From NCBI GenBank assembly GCA_036971615.1, contig JAYKKR010000026.1, positions 248,001 to 312,000 of the forward strand: DNA of 64,000 nucleotides, written 5' to 3'. Of the stretch, positions 45,886 to 58,170 are shown piece after piece. The stretch comes from Amyloporia xantha (Eukaryota; Basidiomycota; Agaricomycetes; Polyporales; Adustoporiaceae). Position 1 is the stretch's first letter, and each line of letters opens with the position of its first letter. A model generated the notes under the pieces. That model made no database searches. It saw only the letters and a list, made by a program, of their open reading frames with translations, and was not told the origin of the DNA. Position numbers and translations under genes: made by a program.

Positions 45886-48405
45886 TCATTGGGGCAAGGG
45901 TAAGAAGCACGTGCGCCCCTCTTTATAGAGCTTTTTCTCCGGTCCACGAAGCTTGGAGACTTTGGGTTTCCGATGGTACATGACAGTCCAAACTGGTGTC
46001 AAAGGCCTGCCTTCCGGATGAAGCTGGAAGTGTCCAGCTTCTTCACTCGGATCTGCGATTGAATGACTGCATAGCCATCAGAACCAGAAGTCCCGAGGAC
46101 AGACTGCAGCGCCTACCTGGCTCTTAAATGGCGCTTAACCTCGGGCAGATCTTCAGTATACAGCATCCAGCGTTCGCACAACGAGCAGCACCAGGCATAT
46201 TGTTCCTCGTACTCTTTCAGTGCCAGGTGCTGACACCGGTCCTCGATTTCTTTGGCCATTGTGGTTTCCTCCATGGTGGCTACACGCCAAGACAGTATTG
46301 AGTCATCAGCACCAATCTGAAGGCCCTGCATCCATCTAGTGTCCAACTGTAACAAATATCAAATCAGAGGCAACCCATGGAAGCGTTTCAGGGAGACCGA
46401 CCATCAGTCGCCACGTAGTAATAACCCGATAATCAGGCTTCGTAGAGATCGTACAACATAGGCGTATGTCCGGATTTTCCATGTCCTCGATTGTTGTCTC
46501 GGTCCAGTCCTTGCCACATTCTTGCAACACTTTGCGGATGCGATCGATAGCACGGAACGCAACTACTGGCCGATAACGGCAGGGTTGGCTCTTCACTACG
46601 GTTGCGTATTCATCTAATTCCTTATCGGCGCCATTGAACCACGGCCGCAAGCATCGATGGGCGAGGACTTCAGGAAAATGAGACAATTTGTCGCAGCAGT
46701 TGCATTCAAACACTGCCACAGCAAGGTCAAGGCAGTCCACATCATCGGGAACATCAGTTTTCTTGACGAGCAAACGTGACAATCGCGCCATCGCATCGAC
46801 GACCCATCGAGAGACCAGTAGCGGAAAAAGGATTTGGAGTTTCGCAAGATCGTCCGCGTCGACCTTCACATCGCTAGGCAAGTTTAGAACATCGCGAATC
46901 ACCGGCATCAGCGCGAAGTCGCTAGCATCAGGCAGGCACGCAGTTGCACTCGTGCTGTGGTGCGCTGAATGATACTGGAACACGACGGGCGAAAATGCCT
47001 TGAAGCGTGTCCAGATAACATGTCTTCGTTCTGCGACAAGCCGGCCTTCCTTCTTCTTCTCCATGAAAGCGATCATTTCTTGGCGGATCTTCAGCCATTC
47101 TGCAAGAGTATTATTGTGTGCAGGAAAGTACATATATTGGACATACATACCATTTTCAGTCAATTCTTTTGGCGCATAAACCAAGGGATGGAGCGTGAAG
47201 GATGGCCCGACTCTCTCAAGTTCGCTGCCCCATCCTAGCTTGCGTAGTTTGTTCACGATGCTTCGAGCCCATTGAAAATGTGCCGTAAATGAGATGAATA
47301 TTTGACTCACGCTTTCCGACGACTCTCCCTGATCTTGTTCAACTCACAGGTCCTGGAGTCCGCGATTGTAGCCTCCCAGAGTTGGCAGAGAGTTGCATGC
47401 TGCACGCAGAATCATCAGAGGTTATTAGCATGAAGCTGGTGAAACTCTTGCCTTCTTTCTTTGCTGCACCTCTTCAATAAGCTGCAGTAGGAACCGTTTC
47501 CGTGCATCCCCTGCAAGAGCAGCCCATATAGAGTTGACCTGCGCTATCTGAGGCAGGTGCCAGAGCGTTGGCTTTCGGATCGACTCTGCGGGTAATGCCT
47601 TAGAAGGTCAACCCACTTGTATAGTGAAAACAACGTACGGTTCTTGTAATTTAATACCTTCGAATAGATATACTCCAGTCCTAATTCCTCCGGTCCCAAT
47701 TCCTCCAGTCCCGATTCATCCAGCCCCGATTCATCGGAGACAAGAATAGACACCTGATCCATGAGATCCTTGTCTAACCGCACGGAATCTACCTCAATGA
47801 ATCTAAAATCGTTCAGAACCGGTGATGACTCGAATGGTCTCACAAGCATCACCCACTTGAGCTTTCTGCATTTTGGGCAATAGCGGACCATGAACTGCCA
47901 TACAACGGTTTTGATGCCTGTCTTGAGACAGTTCTACAACAGTTGTCGTGAAATAGCAGTCCATACCGATCAGTGCAATTTGTACGCACGTGGCAATGTG
48001 AAGAGAACGCTACATTAGCATATGCTGGCGCGCTCATAAATGAGGGACACGCAGGAAAGCCTTCAACGAGCCTGAAAGCAGCCCTCCAGATGGTTGCAAA
48101 ATTCCTGTTCAAGAGGAACCTGCGTAATGTCTTGCTAGTCCTCGCTAAATGCAGCAAATCGCGAGGATGGAGAAGGCTGAAAATCTAGGAAGCGGGTCGC
48201 AACAATTACCAGAGCGCGACATATTCATGACGCTTACCTCGATGAGAATGTCAATATGCATGTCGAGCAAATATTTCAATTCGCCGCCTCTGCGGCGCGT
48301 CATGCGGTAAGCGCGAGTGACTTGAGCATCAGCGACATGCTGGACTGGCTTCTGGCTGTCTCTTTGTGAGACCTCCAGGTCGTTATTTTCACGACTGGCG
48401 TCCAT
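45886..48405 (-). CDS. F-box protein with C2H2-type finger (tandem copy B)
   Basis: Paralogue of copy A with the same exon plan. ATG 48405 (MDASRENNDLEVS) matches the start of copy A; an in-frame ATG at 48429 is also possible. F-box: IDILIE, intron, then the block LHLARTSKTLRRFLLNRNF, FRLVEGFPACPSFMSAPAYAN, CHV, NCLKTGIKTVVW, RYCPKC. The finger region is WCCSLC...VKRHLRASH, again completed by splicing. The last exon reads DPSEEAGHFQLHPEG and ends EGRTCFLPLPQ at 45886. Unlike copy A it has an internal 15-bp repeat at 47673-47732. All recognised exons are open and homologous to copy A, so both copies look functional. Internal borders are approximate. Confidence 0.8.
47673..47732 (-). repeat. 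Four tandem 15-bp units inside copy B
   Basis: Four in-frame 15-base units encode a run of five-residue repeats, roughly (D/E)E(S/L)G(L/P). Copy A lacks the expansion at the matching place. Confidence 0.8.
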
Positions 48406-48436
48406 CAGAGAGAAAGATACGGAACGCATTCTTCTT

Positions 48437-48512
48437 CAGGTAAGAGTGAGGTGTACAGGTAAGAGCGAGGTGTGACACGGTGAGACTGAGGTGTGCAGGT
48501 AGTAGTGAGGGG
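48437..48512. repeat. Four degenerate 19-20 bp tandem units in divergent promoter
   Basis: Units resemble CAGGTAAGAGYGAGGTGTG and lie in the 317-base gap between copy B (minus) and ZUO1 (plus). Confidence 0.65.
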
Positions 48513-48574
48513 TAAATACGCACAAAGGCGAAGTAATACCGTGGGGATTTCGGACACGACGCGACGTGACAGAG

Positions 48575-48580
48575 CACGTG
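48575..48580. promoter_or_regulatory. CACGTG site in bidirectional promoter
   Basis: Palindromic E-box (CACGTGA context), 170 bases upstream of copy B and about 140 bases upstream of ZUO1. In fungi, bHLH factors such as Cbf1 and Pho4 bind this core; binding here is inference. Confidence 0.4.
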
Positions 48581-48722
48581 ATACGCGACGAGAGTGCGGC
48601 TGATTACGTAACCTGCATAGCTCGCCTGATTTGCGCAGGACAAACAAAAGATAGACACGGCAAAATTGAAGTCAAGTCTTCAGCTAGATCGACCTCTCAT
48701 TCATCGGCCTACGCTTAGGGCA

Positions 48723-50182
48723 ATGGCTAACGTCGTAGACCTTCCTGTCGTACCACCACCACTCCCTGCTGCATGGACGCCCCTTCAGAGCTCGGGAAAA
48801 TCGGTATCCCGTAAGCAGAAACGCCATCTTACTCGCCGCACAGCCTGTTAACAGAGGTGTATTGCATCGTCTTATAGCCCTAGTCGAACGTAGACTGTTA
48901 CCTGCAGGCCCGGCTTTTCTGACGCATGTTAAACGGGCGGTGCACAACCTTTCCTTCGAGGAGCTGGACAGACACGCGGAGGACGAGCGGAAGCGTCTAG
49001 AAGCGCTCAATGGCACGGGTGCCAACGGAGACGACGATTTGGGTGTTGGTGACGAGGAGGAGCCGGAAGAGTTGTTAACGTTAGATCCTAAGGAGTGGAA
49101 GGTTTGTTTTGCAATTGCCTCTAGCATCGTCCAAGCTAATAACCCGCCCTCGTCGCAGAAACAAGATCATTATGCTGTACTCGGGCTTTCACATTTACGA
49201 TACAGAGCTACCGATGAGCAAATCAAGATTGCGCGTGCGTGAGATTACTTTCCGCTCAATCAGTCCGGCTGATCATCTGTCTCAGACCGGAAAAAGGTAC
49301 TCAAACACCACCCTGACAAGAAGGCTGGCCTTGCGGGGGACTCGAACGACGATGCGTTCTTCAAATGCATTTCCAAGGCATTCGACGTCCTCACAAATCC
49401 TGAACGTCGGCGTCAGTTCGACTCGGTCGATCCATATTACGACCTTCTCGAAGCGGACGTGCCGACACCATCGCAATTGAAGACCGCGAAGGATCCTCAA
49501 GCGTACTTCTTCAAGGCATTTACTCCGGTGTTCGAGCGTGAGGCGCGGTTCAGCCGGAAGCAGCCTGTGCCGATGCTTGGCTCTTATGATGACCCGAAAG
49601 AGACTGTCTCGGCTTTCTACGACTTCTGGTACAACTTCGACAGCTGGCGGAGCTTCGAGTACCTAGACAAGGAGGTGAACGAGGGCAGTGATAAGTGCGT
49701 AGATCAAGCATTTCTGTAGTTGCTTGTCACCTGCTGACACACAATGCCTCCATAGCCGAGACGACAAACGCTACACGGAGAAAAAGAACAAGTCAGAGCG
49801 GGCACGTCGCAAGAAGGAAGATACTGCGCGGTTGCGGGGGATCGTCGACCTGGCGCTGAACCATGATCCGCGTATCAAGCGAATTAAACAGGAAGAAAAA
49901 GAGGCGCGCGAGGCAAAGAAGAAGAGCAAGGCCGGCGTGACGAACGGTGTCAGTCAGAAGCAAAAGGAGGAAGAGGAGAAGAAGAAGGCAGAGGAGGAGG
50001 CCAAGCGGAAGGAAGAGGAAGAGAAGGTGAGTATCGGATAGTCGTCGAGTTCTAGAGCTGGTGGTGACCAATTTGATGACTAGGTTGCCCGCGCGGAGGC
50101 CAAAAAGGCGAAAGCCGCTGCAGCCACCGCTGCTAAAAAGGCCAGACGGCAACAGCGTGCGGCTGAAGGCGGCGCTGAGTAG
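48723..50182 (+). CDS. ZUO1: Zuotin, ribosome-associated J-domain co-chaperone
   Basis: Partner of an Hsp70 (Ssz1) in the ribosome-associated complex, stimulating the ribosome-bound Hsp70 Ssb on nascent chains. Starts at ATG 48723. Exon borders found: intron 49102-49158, 49235-49285, 49695-49755 and 50027-50083; a first intron near 48806-48850 is likely. The J domain begins DHYAVLGLSHLRYRATDEQI and has HPDKK with the HPD triad, then AFFKCISKAFDVL. The zuotin homology region follows (FDSVDPYYD, PVLGSYDDP-like MLGSYDDPKE, FYDFWYNFDSWRSFEYLD), then a long basic/acidic charged region that binds ribosomes. The protein ends KKARRQQRAAEGGAE right after the charged region, shorter at the C-terminus than yeast Zuo1, which has a four-helix bundle there. 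Confidence 0.9.
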
Positions 50183-50630
50183 TGTGTCACACACCGGCAG
50201 TACACTCACGCCTGCTCATACCTGCATCCACATGTTGTACATTTGTCTGTGCATTAGACTGTGGCGCTTGCTTAGATGTCGATCGGCGTATTCATGTTGG
50301 GATGCGCTTTACAATATCATGATGAGTATATTGTGTCTCGTTCTACTTATTTCCTGCTCTACCCTGAACAATGTTGGCAAAGTGTTATCTTCCTATCCAT
50401 ATGCATTGTTTGCAATGATGGCTGTCATTATCTTGATTATCGCAAATCTGTGCTTGTATAATGGAAACGTTGGCCACCCACGGGCCACTGTGGCCAGCAT
50501 TCGATCATGTGTCCCTAACGTGTCTGGTATTTAACAGTGATTTGTGGCGACCACTCCAGCTTCAGTACTCTCCACCACTCTTCATTGTCATTCAAGTATA
50601 TACTTGATAGCTAATTCGGTCCAAGACACA
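50183..50630. other. Intergenic region
   Basis: No gene recognised; short hydrophobic open frames at 50276-50534 look like chance. Confidence 0.45.
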
Positions 50631-51768
50631 ATGGCATCTGAACATCACAGGCTATCTCGCGCAAAAGAAACCAGCATTCCTCGCTGGGCCGACCGAATCT
50701 TCGACATGATTGAGTGCCCGGGACCCATTGAGACTTTCATTAAACTTTTCGTGCCCGCCGATGTGGAGTGTCCTCCGAAAAACCTCGAGGAAACCTTCAA
50801 GGCTGTCCCGCTCGGCGGACCGGTAAAAGAAATGTACGAACCTCTGGTAAGTACGACCGCCACAGCCACAGTTGACTTCCTCACCCAAAGTTCATCAGGT
50901 TCAAAGCCTAACAAAGCTCGTGGAAGACTTCCCGGAGGGGAAGCGTCTTGCATTTGCTGAGCTCGAGAGTGGCTCCCATGCTATCGATTTCCCTTACGAC
51001 CCATGGGGACGTGAGCATCTCATAGCGAGCCCGGATATCATTGCAGGGCTCCCGGGCCAGAAGAATGAACTCCTACCGCCCAAGTGGCGTCACATCTCGC
51101 TTACCTTCGAGGTCCTACCAAATGCTGAAGATGATCCTCTTCTCAACGAGTCGTCAGGCCGCTGGCAGGTCATCAGGAACCCGTGCTCGTTAGTAGAACT
51201 GGCGAAGAGCGCGCTTAACCTGCTGATCACCCACAACCGACTCTTTGCCTTCGTCGTCGGAATATATGGGCCCGTTGCCCGCATATATCGCTTCAACCGC
51301 ACCAACGCGATTGCATCGGGGCCATTCAACTATGTCGAGCGTCCAGAGATACTGCAGGCGTTCCTCTGGCGGTTCGTCAGCCCGAAAGACTCTGCCTGTA
51401 ATGTTGTTGGAGCCGACCCCACGGTGCGGATCCCGCATAGGGACCATATCAAGTGGGTAAGGAAAGTCCTGAAGGCGGCTGGCAGGCGACGTTTGACGGA
51501 GGAGGAAGAAGAGATGTGTCGCTGGATCACAGCGGATTCCCCGACGCCGGATAAAGGGAAGGAGACCTATCTGGCCATCAGACTGCTCTTCGTCAAGCCG
51601 CAGCTGTTCTCGCGTACGACCATGCTGTGGGAAGTCATAAAAGAGGGTGATCAGAGTGGGAAGACTTGCCTCATCAAGGACTTCTGGAAACATAAACCGG
51701 AGCGTGAGCCCGACCATCTACCTCTGGACGGCCACATGTCTCTGGATGATTATGAACCCATGGAATGA
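50631..51768 (+). CDS. FunK1-type fungal protein kinase, N-terminal part only
   Basis: FunK1 is a kinase family expanded in multicellular fungi. Two exons (50631-50846, 50899-51768) give 361 residues in phase, starting MASEHHRLSR. The family's N-terminal portion is clear: FVVGIYGPVARIYRF, GPFNYVERPEILQAFLWRF, GADPT. It continues to LWEVIKEGDQSGKTCLIKDFW, around the lysine-bearing strand, and then stops after HMSLDDYEPME. The catalytic loop and metal-binding motif that normally follow are absent, and I saw none downstream before the next gene. So this is probably a truncated, catalytically dead member or a pseudogene fragment with an intact frame. Confidence 0.75.
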
Positions 51769-51980
51769 GTTTTTGCGTGTCGTCAGTATTTCAGTCATTA
51801 TCGAGAGCGTTCCGGCAAAGATTGAATGTTACTATTACATTGGTCTACATATATACATCTACCTCGGGATTTGTACGAGGAATGGTATGTGGTGCGTTGT
51901 TCAACACTGGAAACCACGCCTGATCTATGAAAAGCCCTTGGCCGATGGGAAGTCGATCGAGAAGTGATGCCTTCCTGACC

Positions 51981-54026
51981 TCAATCCGTGGACGATTGTC
52001 CAATATCCTCATCCTGCGCAGCAGGAACAGGAGCGGCCGCTGGTTCTTCGGTTGCTTTGTACTCGCGAACCGCCCTCCCCTGCATGTTCTTATAGAATAA
52101 GATGTCTCCTGTAGACTCGATAAACTTGCACTGCGTGAACGACCTCCAGAGAGCATACAAAGTCGGCTAGACGCCCATCGTCCATTAGAGACCAGTAGCA
52201 CGAGCGATCAAAGAGACGAACCGTCGAGTCGTAGTAGTAGTAGTCACCAAGAACTGGCTTGATGGCTTCTGTCACCTCTGGCAAATTGTCTGCCAAGAGA
52301 AATCGGACTGAGTCATGTTACCCCTCAAAGATGGTCGGAACACATACAGAAAGGAATTGTCACGAAGAAATGGTGCGCGACATGATCGTGGGCAATCTAC
52401 CATGGGTGCAACCATACGTCAGGTCAAGGTCGAGTGCGGTGGATGCTAACTCACCCCATGCCAGAAGAACCGACCAACCCAACCGAACATGGGCCTATCA
52501 ACAGTAGCCAGTGCACCCCGTAGGAAAGTCCATTGACCCTGTATGGCATACGTAACAAAACTTCCTGAATTAGCGACATGCTGAATACACCGAGTGCTTA
52601 TACGTACCCGATATAGAGGTACGGTAGGGTCACTATGTTGCAGATATGTGATCATGACGATCCTTGTACCCAACACGATGAGCCGAAGTATCCTGGCATG
52701 TGTATGAAAGCAGAACTGACCAGTTGTGCGCCCACTACGAGCGTGAGAAATGGGTGAGTATCGTAAGAAACGATGTAAACGAGCGCATACGCACAAGCCA
52801 CGGAACGAAATACATCCTCCAAACGTTAGACCAGCTCGTGTTGTAGATCCACACGCCAAGTAATGACACCATAGCGGCCATAGCAATATCTGAGATTACG
52901 ATGTATTTACCTGTCGATATGCGACGTGAACAAGCCCGCTGATAAAATGAATTCGCTAGCACATACGTTCTTCTGGTTTGAACAACAATGAAGAAGGCTT
53001 GTAATGCTATATGACGGTAACTGTGAGCAGACAGAAAAATGCAGACCAAGCATAACCTACACTCGTCCCTGGAGGGTATTTTGGGTTTCCTTTACGGTTG
53101 TGACTGAGCATACACATCGATCAGGAAAGTCGTCTTCACCGCGACTTTGTTGCTTACATCAGATAGAGTTGGAAGCCCCTGGAATGCGTCAATAAAACCA
53201 GTTAAAAGTGTTCACAGAGACGGAACTCACAGAAATTGCCGGATCACCATCTTCCACAGGGTGTACAACGGCGTCTCCTCGACAAGCTCCTTATAATCCA
53301 TGGGCTGTGCGACATGTTCCGGAGGTAGGTTGAACTCCTCCCGCGTCTGAGGATGATAAGTCTCATCACGGTCGAGATTGTTGGTACCTTTCTGACAAGG
53401 TAGGATGACATCATTTAGACCATGCGTCTTCTCGACAAGAATGCAATGACGCTGAAGCTCACATGGTGAGAACGATGCGTTGCACGCCAAGCATAGTAGG
53501 GCGTCAACACGAAGGAATGCAATCCAAGACCGAGAACAGCGTTCAGCATTGCACTAGGAGCAAGAGCATCATGCCCGCACTAGGAACAGGGTCAGCTCTC
53601 TTACTTCAATCACCTCTGAATGACATTTCGTACTTCATGCCCTACAAGGAACATCGATGTTAATCCTGATGGGCCCGATCATCACGATCACGACGTACCC
53701 AATGTCCAAATACCCGTGAACGAGATGCTTTGCCAGAACCAGTACAGCGCCCAAAGAACATTCCTGACCGCCGAGACGCCCCTCCCTCCTAAATCATAGG
53801 TTGACGCCAGCTTGAATACCGTCGACTCTATACGAGTTGCGCACATATAAAACGTCAGGGTGATAGCTACGTGTCGTCCGACATAGAAAAGGCATTTCGC
53901 TGTGCTCCTCTCGAACAGATGCTTTGGAACAGCGGCGTGGACGTCCTTGATGGTGATGGCTGGGGGGCAGAACGGCGCCTTCTTGCGGGCCTCGTACTCG
54001 GGGGAGTCTTTGAAGAGCGTGGGCAT
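51981..54026 (-). CDS. FAD2: Delta-12 fatty acid desaturase (oleate to linoleate)
   Basis: Membrane diiron desaturase of the endoplasmic reticulum that inserts the second double bond in oleoyl chains. ATG 54026 (MPTLFKDSPEYEARKKAP). About a dozen exons, some tiny: an 8-base exon (53641-53634) encodes GHE and a 14-base exon gives WAHNW. All three histidine boxes are formed: HECGH (across an intron), HRSHH, and HVAHH near 52400. Conserved blocks are DETYHPQTREEFNLPPEHVA, ITYLQHSDP, WTFLRGALATVDRP and VTEAIKPVLGDYY. Several hydrophobic segments fit membrane passes. It ends AQDEDIGQSSTD at 51981. Every exon joins in phase and no defect was seen, so it should be functional. Confidence 0.92.
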
Positions 54027-55414
54027 GACGGATAACTGCAGGTCGAGCAGCAAAGAGGAAGAAGCTGGTTGGATGCTGCCTTCTTATGGTCGCAGACCAT
54101 ATCTCAGCAGCCACGGGACAAGTCTGTGAGAACGGTAGATTGATTGACAATCAGCTGGAATCACATTCTAGTGTAAATTGTTCAATCATTTCTGAAACAG
54201 TGTGATCATCAGAATGGCTAAGAAGCATCCCGGAGCGCTCTCTCAGCCTTTCCGGTCTTACAAGTAACACCAACTTCTCCGAAATGCCTCTTACCTCGTG
54301 GGCATCCAAGCTAGGCTTTGCATGCCCACATGTGCAATCGCGCCAGAGGACGAGGAAAGGCGATATCTGTGTTGGTTTACTGCTTCAGGTCTGAGAAGGT
54401 CACCGCGATAAACTGACAGGGTCTGGAGCTTATGGTTGTCAAGAAATGGGGCAAATGAGGACGAACCTTCAGCATCGTGGCGAACGTTGCCTCGTGCCCA
54501 TCACCTCCAAGACAAGTTGACAAGTTGACAGTGGCATTTGTGCTCACTTTTGGACGCTAAAAATCCGGACCACCACGCCTGTCGGCATTATGTATGCTTT
54601 CTGTCATGCGAATTGTGCGATCTCTCGGGAAAGTCCACAGCGGTTTATGGCTGGCGCCTGGGGCCTGAGCCTGAGCCTGAGACTGAGCTCGAGCAGTGAT
54701 GGGGACTGGGTGCGGCTGGAACTCATTGATAGATATCAATCAAGGACTCACATTGAAACTTCTCTGCACACGTTTCAGGCCAAGGGTTCATTTCAAGTCG
54801 GATGCAAAGCCTCGCTGCTCGCAGAGATTGAGTCTGACAGATGGGAGGGATATCCAATGTCCTTTACCGGCACCAGGTGACAGGAGATGCTGGCAGAGGA
54901 CGGTAGCCGCCGAGGCTTGCCAGAGCGAATGTAGAAAATCAGATCCAAAACAAATATGAATTACCCGAGTATGTACGAGCGTCTTCATGTTACCGCAGGC
55001 TCGGTCTGCAAGGTACGAACAGTGCACACCGTCTGACACAGTGCACCATGCATGGTATAGACTGTATAAGTTCATCGAATTGTGGTCGATCTATCTGCCA
55101 AACATCCTTCAAGCGTCCAGATTTCCTTTCATGCCTTAGCCTTGGCATGCCACCGCTCTGCGTTACGCTTAAACAATGAGCATTGACACTCTGCGTCCCA
55201 CTCCAGCGTCTCGAGAGTCGAGACTGATTTCAAGTACATGGTCATATAGTATTGATTTATAGAGCATCCGTATCGGCAGCATCTTACAAACCCATGATAC
55301 CGATGGCCTCCAAACGACGATAATTGACATGATAATTTCACAACAAAAATTAGTCGGTACCCTAGAGATCGAACATTTACTTATAGATGTCTGGATCCTC
55401 CGCCGGAGTTCTTC
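54027..55414. other. Spacer, nothing recognised
   Basis: Contains a short CTGAGC-type simple repeat near 54663-54690. No gene recognised. Confidence 0.45.
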
Positions 55415-57330
55415 TCATCCTCTGCGGGTGTCCGCCTGAGTTATCCACTCCCGATGGCGGGCCCAAGAACCGGCTTCAAGCTGAACGAACGCCTTCAGCC
55501 GCTCCATTGAGAATGGTAGACTAGGATCGGCCTGCAAAGCTCGCACGACATATGATCTGCAACACGTTCGATGTCAGCCGCACGGCATCATCACGAACGG
55601 AAAACCCGCGAAAGAAGGTGCGTGACACTGACATAACGGTGCTTTCCGCCAACGGATTCTCCTTACTCCTCAGCGTCGCACAAATTTCATCCAACGGCAT
55701 GTCGCGATGGTGCCAGAGGTTGTACGCCCGCAAATGCTGAGGCCGCGGAGGGCCCTGTTGCTCCTGAAGGTTTGTGACATATCCCAGTGGACGCGTCCGC
55801 GGCCAATTTGAAGACGTTGGTAGCGATGTAGCTGTGTCTGGAGCGGAACTTGAGGCCGACGCTTCATTTGCATTGTCCCGGACCGATGTACCTATGACAG
55901 GCGCTTTCCTGCCAGCGTGCACGTCGGAGAGATTACAGGCGTAGGTTGCGGGTGTAAGCGGCTGCCCGCTGTCCAGGGCGATCTGAACCAGCCGATTGTA
56001 CACCATGAGCGCGCAGTGAGCATCATTGGCCGCATCTGCGAAATCTTCTCAGCAAACCGAAGTAACATTGACAAGCCGGACGTGAGGCACGTACATGTAA
56101 GTTGCTCCTGCGACAACGGAGCAGTCTCCCAATTCCCCGTTCGCACCTTGCCCTTATCCAGCGTTTTGCCTGTATACCGCTCTACCATTTTGGCCAGACT
56201 GACGATAGACCGGTGATACACAGAAGAGAACGTGGGGTCCGCCCGATGTGCGAAGGCGCCCAGTTCGACAAGATTTGCGGGCACAATACCGAAATCTCGG
56301 AAGAGTTTCTCGCCATCGTCTGCATGGAGATAATAAGACGCCTGACAAGCAGGGAATGTGTCAAAGCACTTACTTCGAATGTTAGCGCCTGTCTTGACTA
56401 TGTCCGGCGATTCAATGATGTCCTGTTGGCGACTGTGAGAAGATACTATAATGGGCAGTCTGCACCGCTCACCTTGACTTTCTGTGGAAACTCTGTAGTA
56501 AGTCAGAACGACTATGACGAACGTGTGAATGAACTAACAGTGGCTTACTTTTCATTTGGCTTACTTGGACAATCAAAACCATATGTTCGTCAGATAGCTG
56601 TACGACAGCTGTACGACGCTCAATCACAGGCCTGTTCCTGCGCATAAAGAGACGCCACTCCATGTCAAATCCCAGCGGTCTGCCAGGAAATATCCGTCAA
56701 CCTTGCGTCAATTTTTGTTTGTTGAACATTCGTTGAGGACCATGATACTCTCACCCTTTCAGGCTCTGTACGAGTTCATCGGCTTCTTCTTCGTGTCGGG
56801 TATAGACAACAGTCGGTAGAGGAAAATAATCCTCGTATGAGTATAAAGGGAGCGGTATGTCTGTTGTCTGCTCGGCGCTTTGAGATTGGATCTGCTGAGA
56901 GCTCCCAGTTGCAGGCCTCGACACGGGTTTGCTTATGGCTACCGTGGCAGATGTCTTTGACGTCTTTCGCAAGGGTACTGTCTCGCGGGCCGTATCCGAA
57001 TCTGCAGCCGATTTTGATCGTGATGTGCCCGCGGTAAGAAAGAAAGGATGTAATCTGTGTGACACAGAAGGTTTAAAACGACAATGAGCTAGGGGTGGCA
57101 ATTTTCAAGTCACAGTATATATTAATTAAGCTTACGGTTTAGATGTGGTTAATATTTTGCTGTGTGTGGCTGGAGCAGTGGCAGTCGTGTTCACTGCGGT
57201 AACCACACCACCATGCTCAGCTGCCATCAGTGCGTCAAAGGAAGCCAGCAGCTTGGAGCCTCCACGAACAGAGCTCTGTGAGGAAGAACGCTTTGTTGGA
57301 GAGTGTGGCGGACTAAAACCGAGATAAAGA
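55415..57330 (-). CDS. WRN-type 3'-5' exonuclease with C-terminal helix-turn-helix-like region
   Basis: DEDDy exonuclease of the RNase D/Werner family. The N-terminal exon is serine-rich (about 57330-57130: SPPHSPTKRSSSQSS, then DALMAAEHGG), spliced to FFLTAGTSRSKSA. Motif I is LGFDMEW. Motif II, NIRNDGEKLFRDF, is formed across an intron at about 56380-56325. Motif III is LTYAANDAHCALMVYNRLV-like, with YxxxD in its middle. Between II and III lies VELGAFAHR and GKVRTGNWE. The C-terminal part reads RPQHLRAYNLWHHRDMPLDE...LAESTV, a pattern resembling the helix-turn-helix end of RecQ helicases, and ends ITQADTRRG at 55415. No helicase is attached. The start codon is not resolved. Confidence 0.8.
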
Positions 57331-58170
57331 TGCAGGCATCTTAGATTCCTTGATGACCTGCAATGCCTTCATGTCGGACAACCTTTGTAGGCCGCTGTCA
57401 CAATGAATACTATGTCAGTATTGGACAACGAGTCATCCTATATACACGATTTACATAAATGAAGACAACTTTACCTGGTAAACAGCTTGCAAATTCAGAC
57501 AGAGCGGTGAAGTGCAACGCTTCAGATTCGCCGCCCCAGTCGGAGGACTCGGAGGACGGAGGACGGAGCAGAGCCACGGCGCCACCAATGATCCAAGCGC
57601 GACGCGTCTTGAACATATCACGTGTTGATCGTGTCACTTCCAGTTATGGCAAGTCTTCAGGGTCCTGGCGCAGTCCCTGAGTTCGAAGCAACCACGCTGA
57701 GTATGTACACAAGCGAATACACCGTTAATAAGAACCACACAAAATATTTAGTATCTATCTTACTCTACGGTATTATTTTTATTGCTCACTAGCCGCGTCC
57801 CAACTTGCTTGACAGAACTTAACGATAGGCCTGAGTGTATATACCAGCCATCCTTCGAGGCGCTACTGGGCTAGGTATCCTATCCCCTGCGCATGTCATG
57901 AATGCATTGAGAAGGCGCCACTAGCTTTTTGACAGGGAGAAGATTGATTAAGTATAAGATACAACATGATTGATCTGGCTGACAGCACTCAGAAATTATT
58001 TCGAATAGATATCAAGTGTTTCTGATAGATGCACTGGCCCCCCAAATCCGGCGAACATGCACCGTCGCTCTGCGCTCAAATTCCGTGAGACCTCTCGCAC
58101 GCTTGTCGCCATCATCGCTAACGAAAATCCCCCGACAGAAGGCGCGCAGTTCTCCTTCCTGACTCAGCAG
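57331..58170. other. Spacer, nothing recognised
   Basis: Short open frames only (for example 57410-57680 on both strands); AT-rich around 57720-58030. Confidence 0.4.

Noticed and set aside
48437..48512. Tandem units as a CRISPR array
   Set aside because: Units are directly adjacent and degenerate without spacers, in a eukaryotic promoter.
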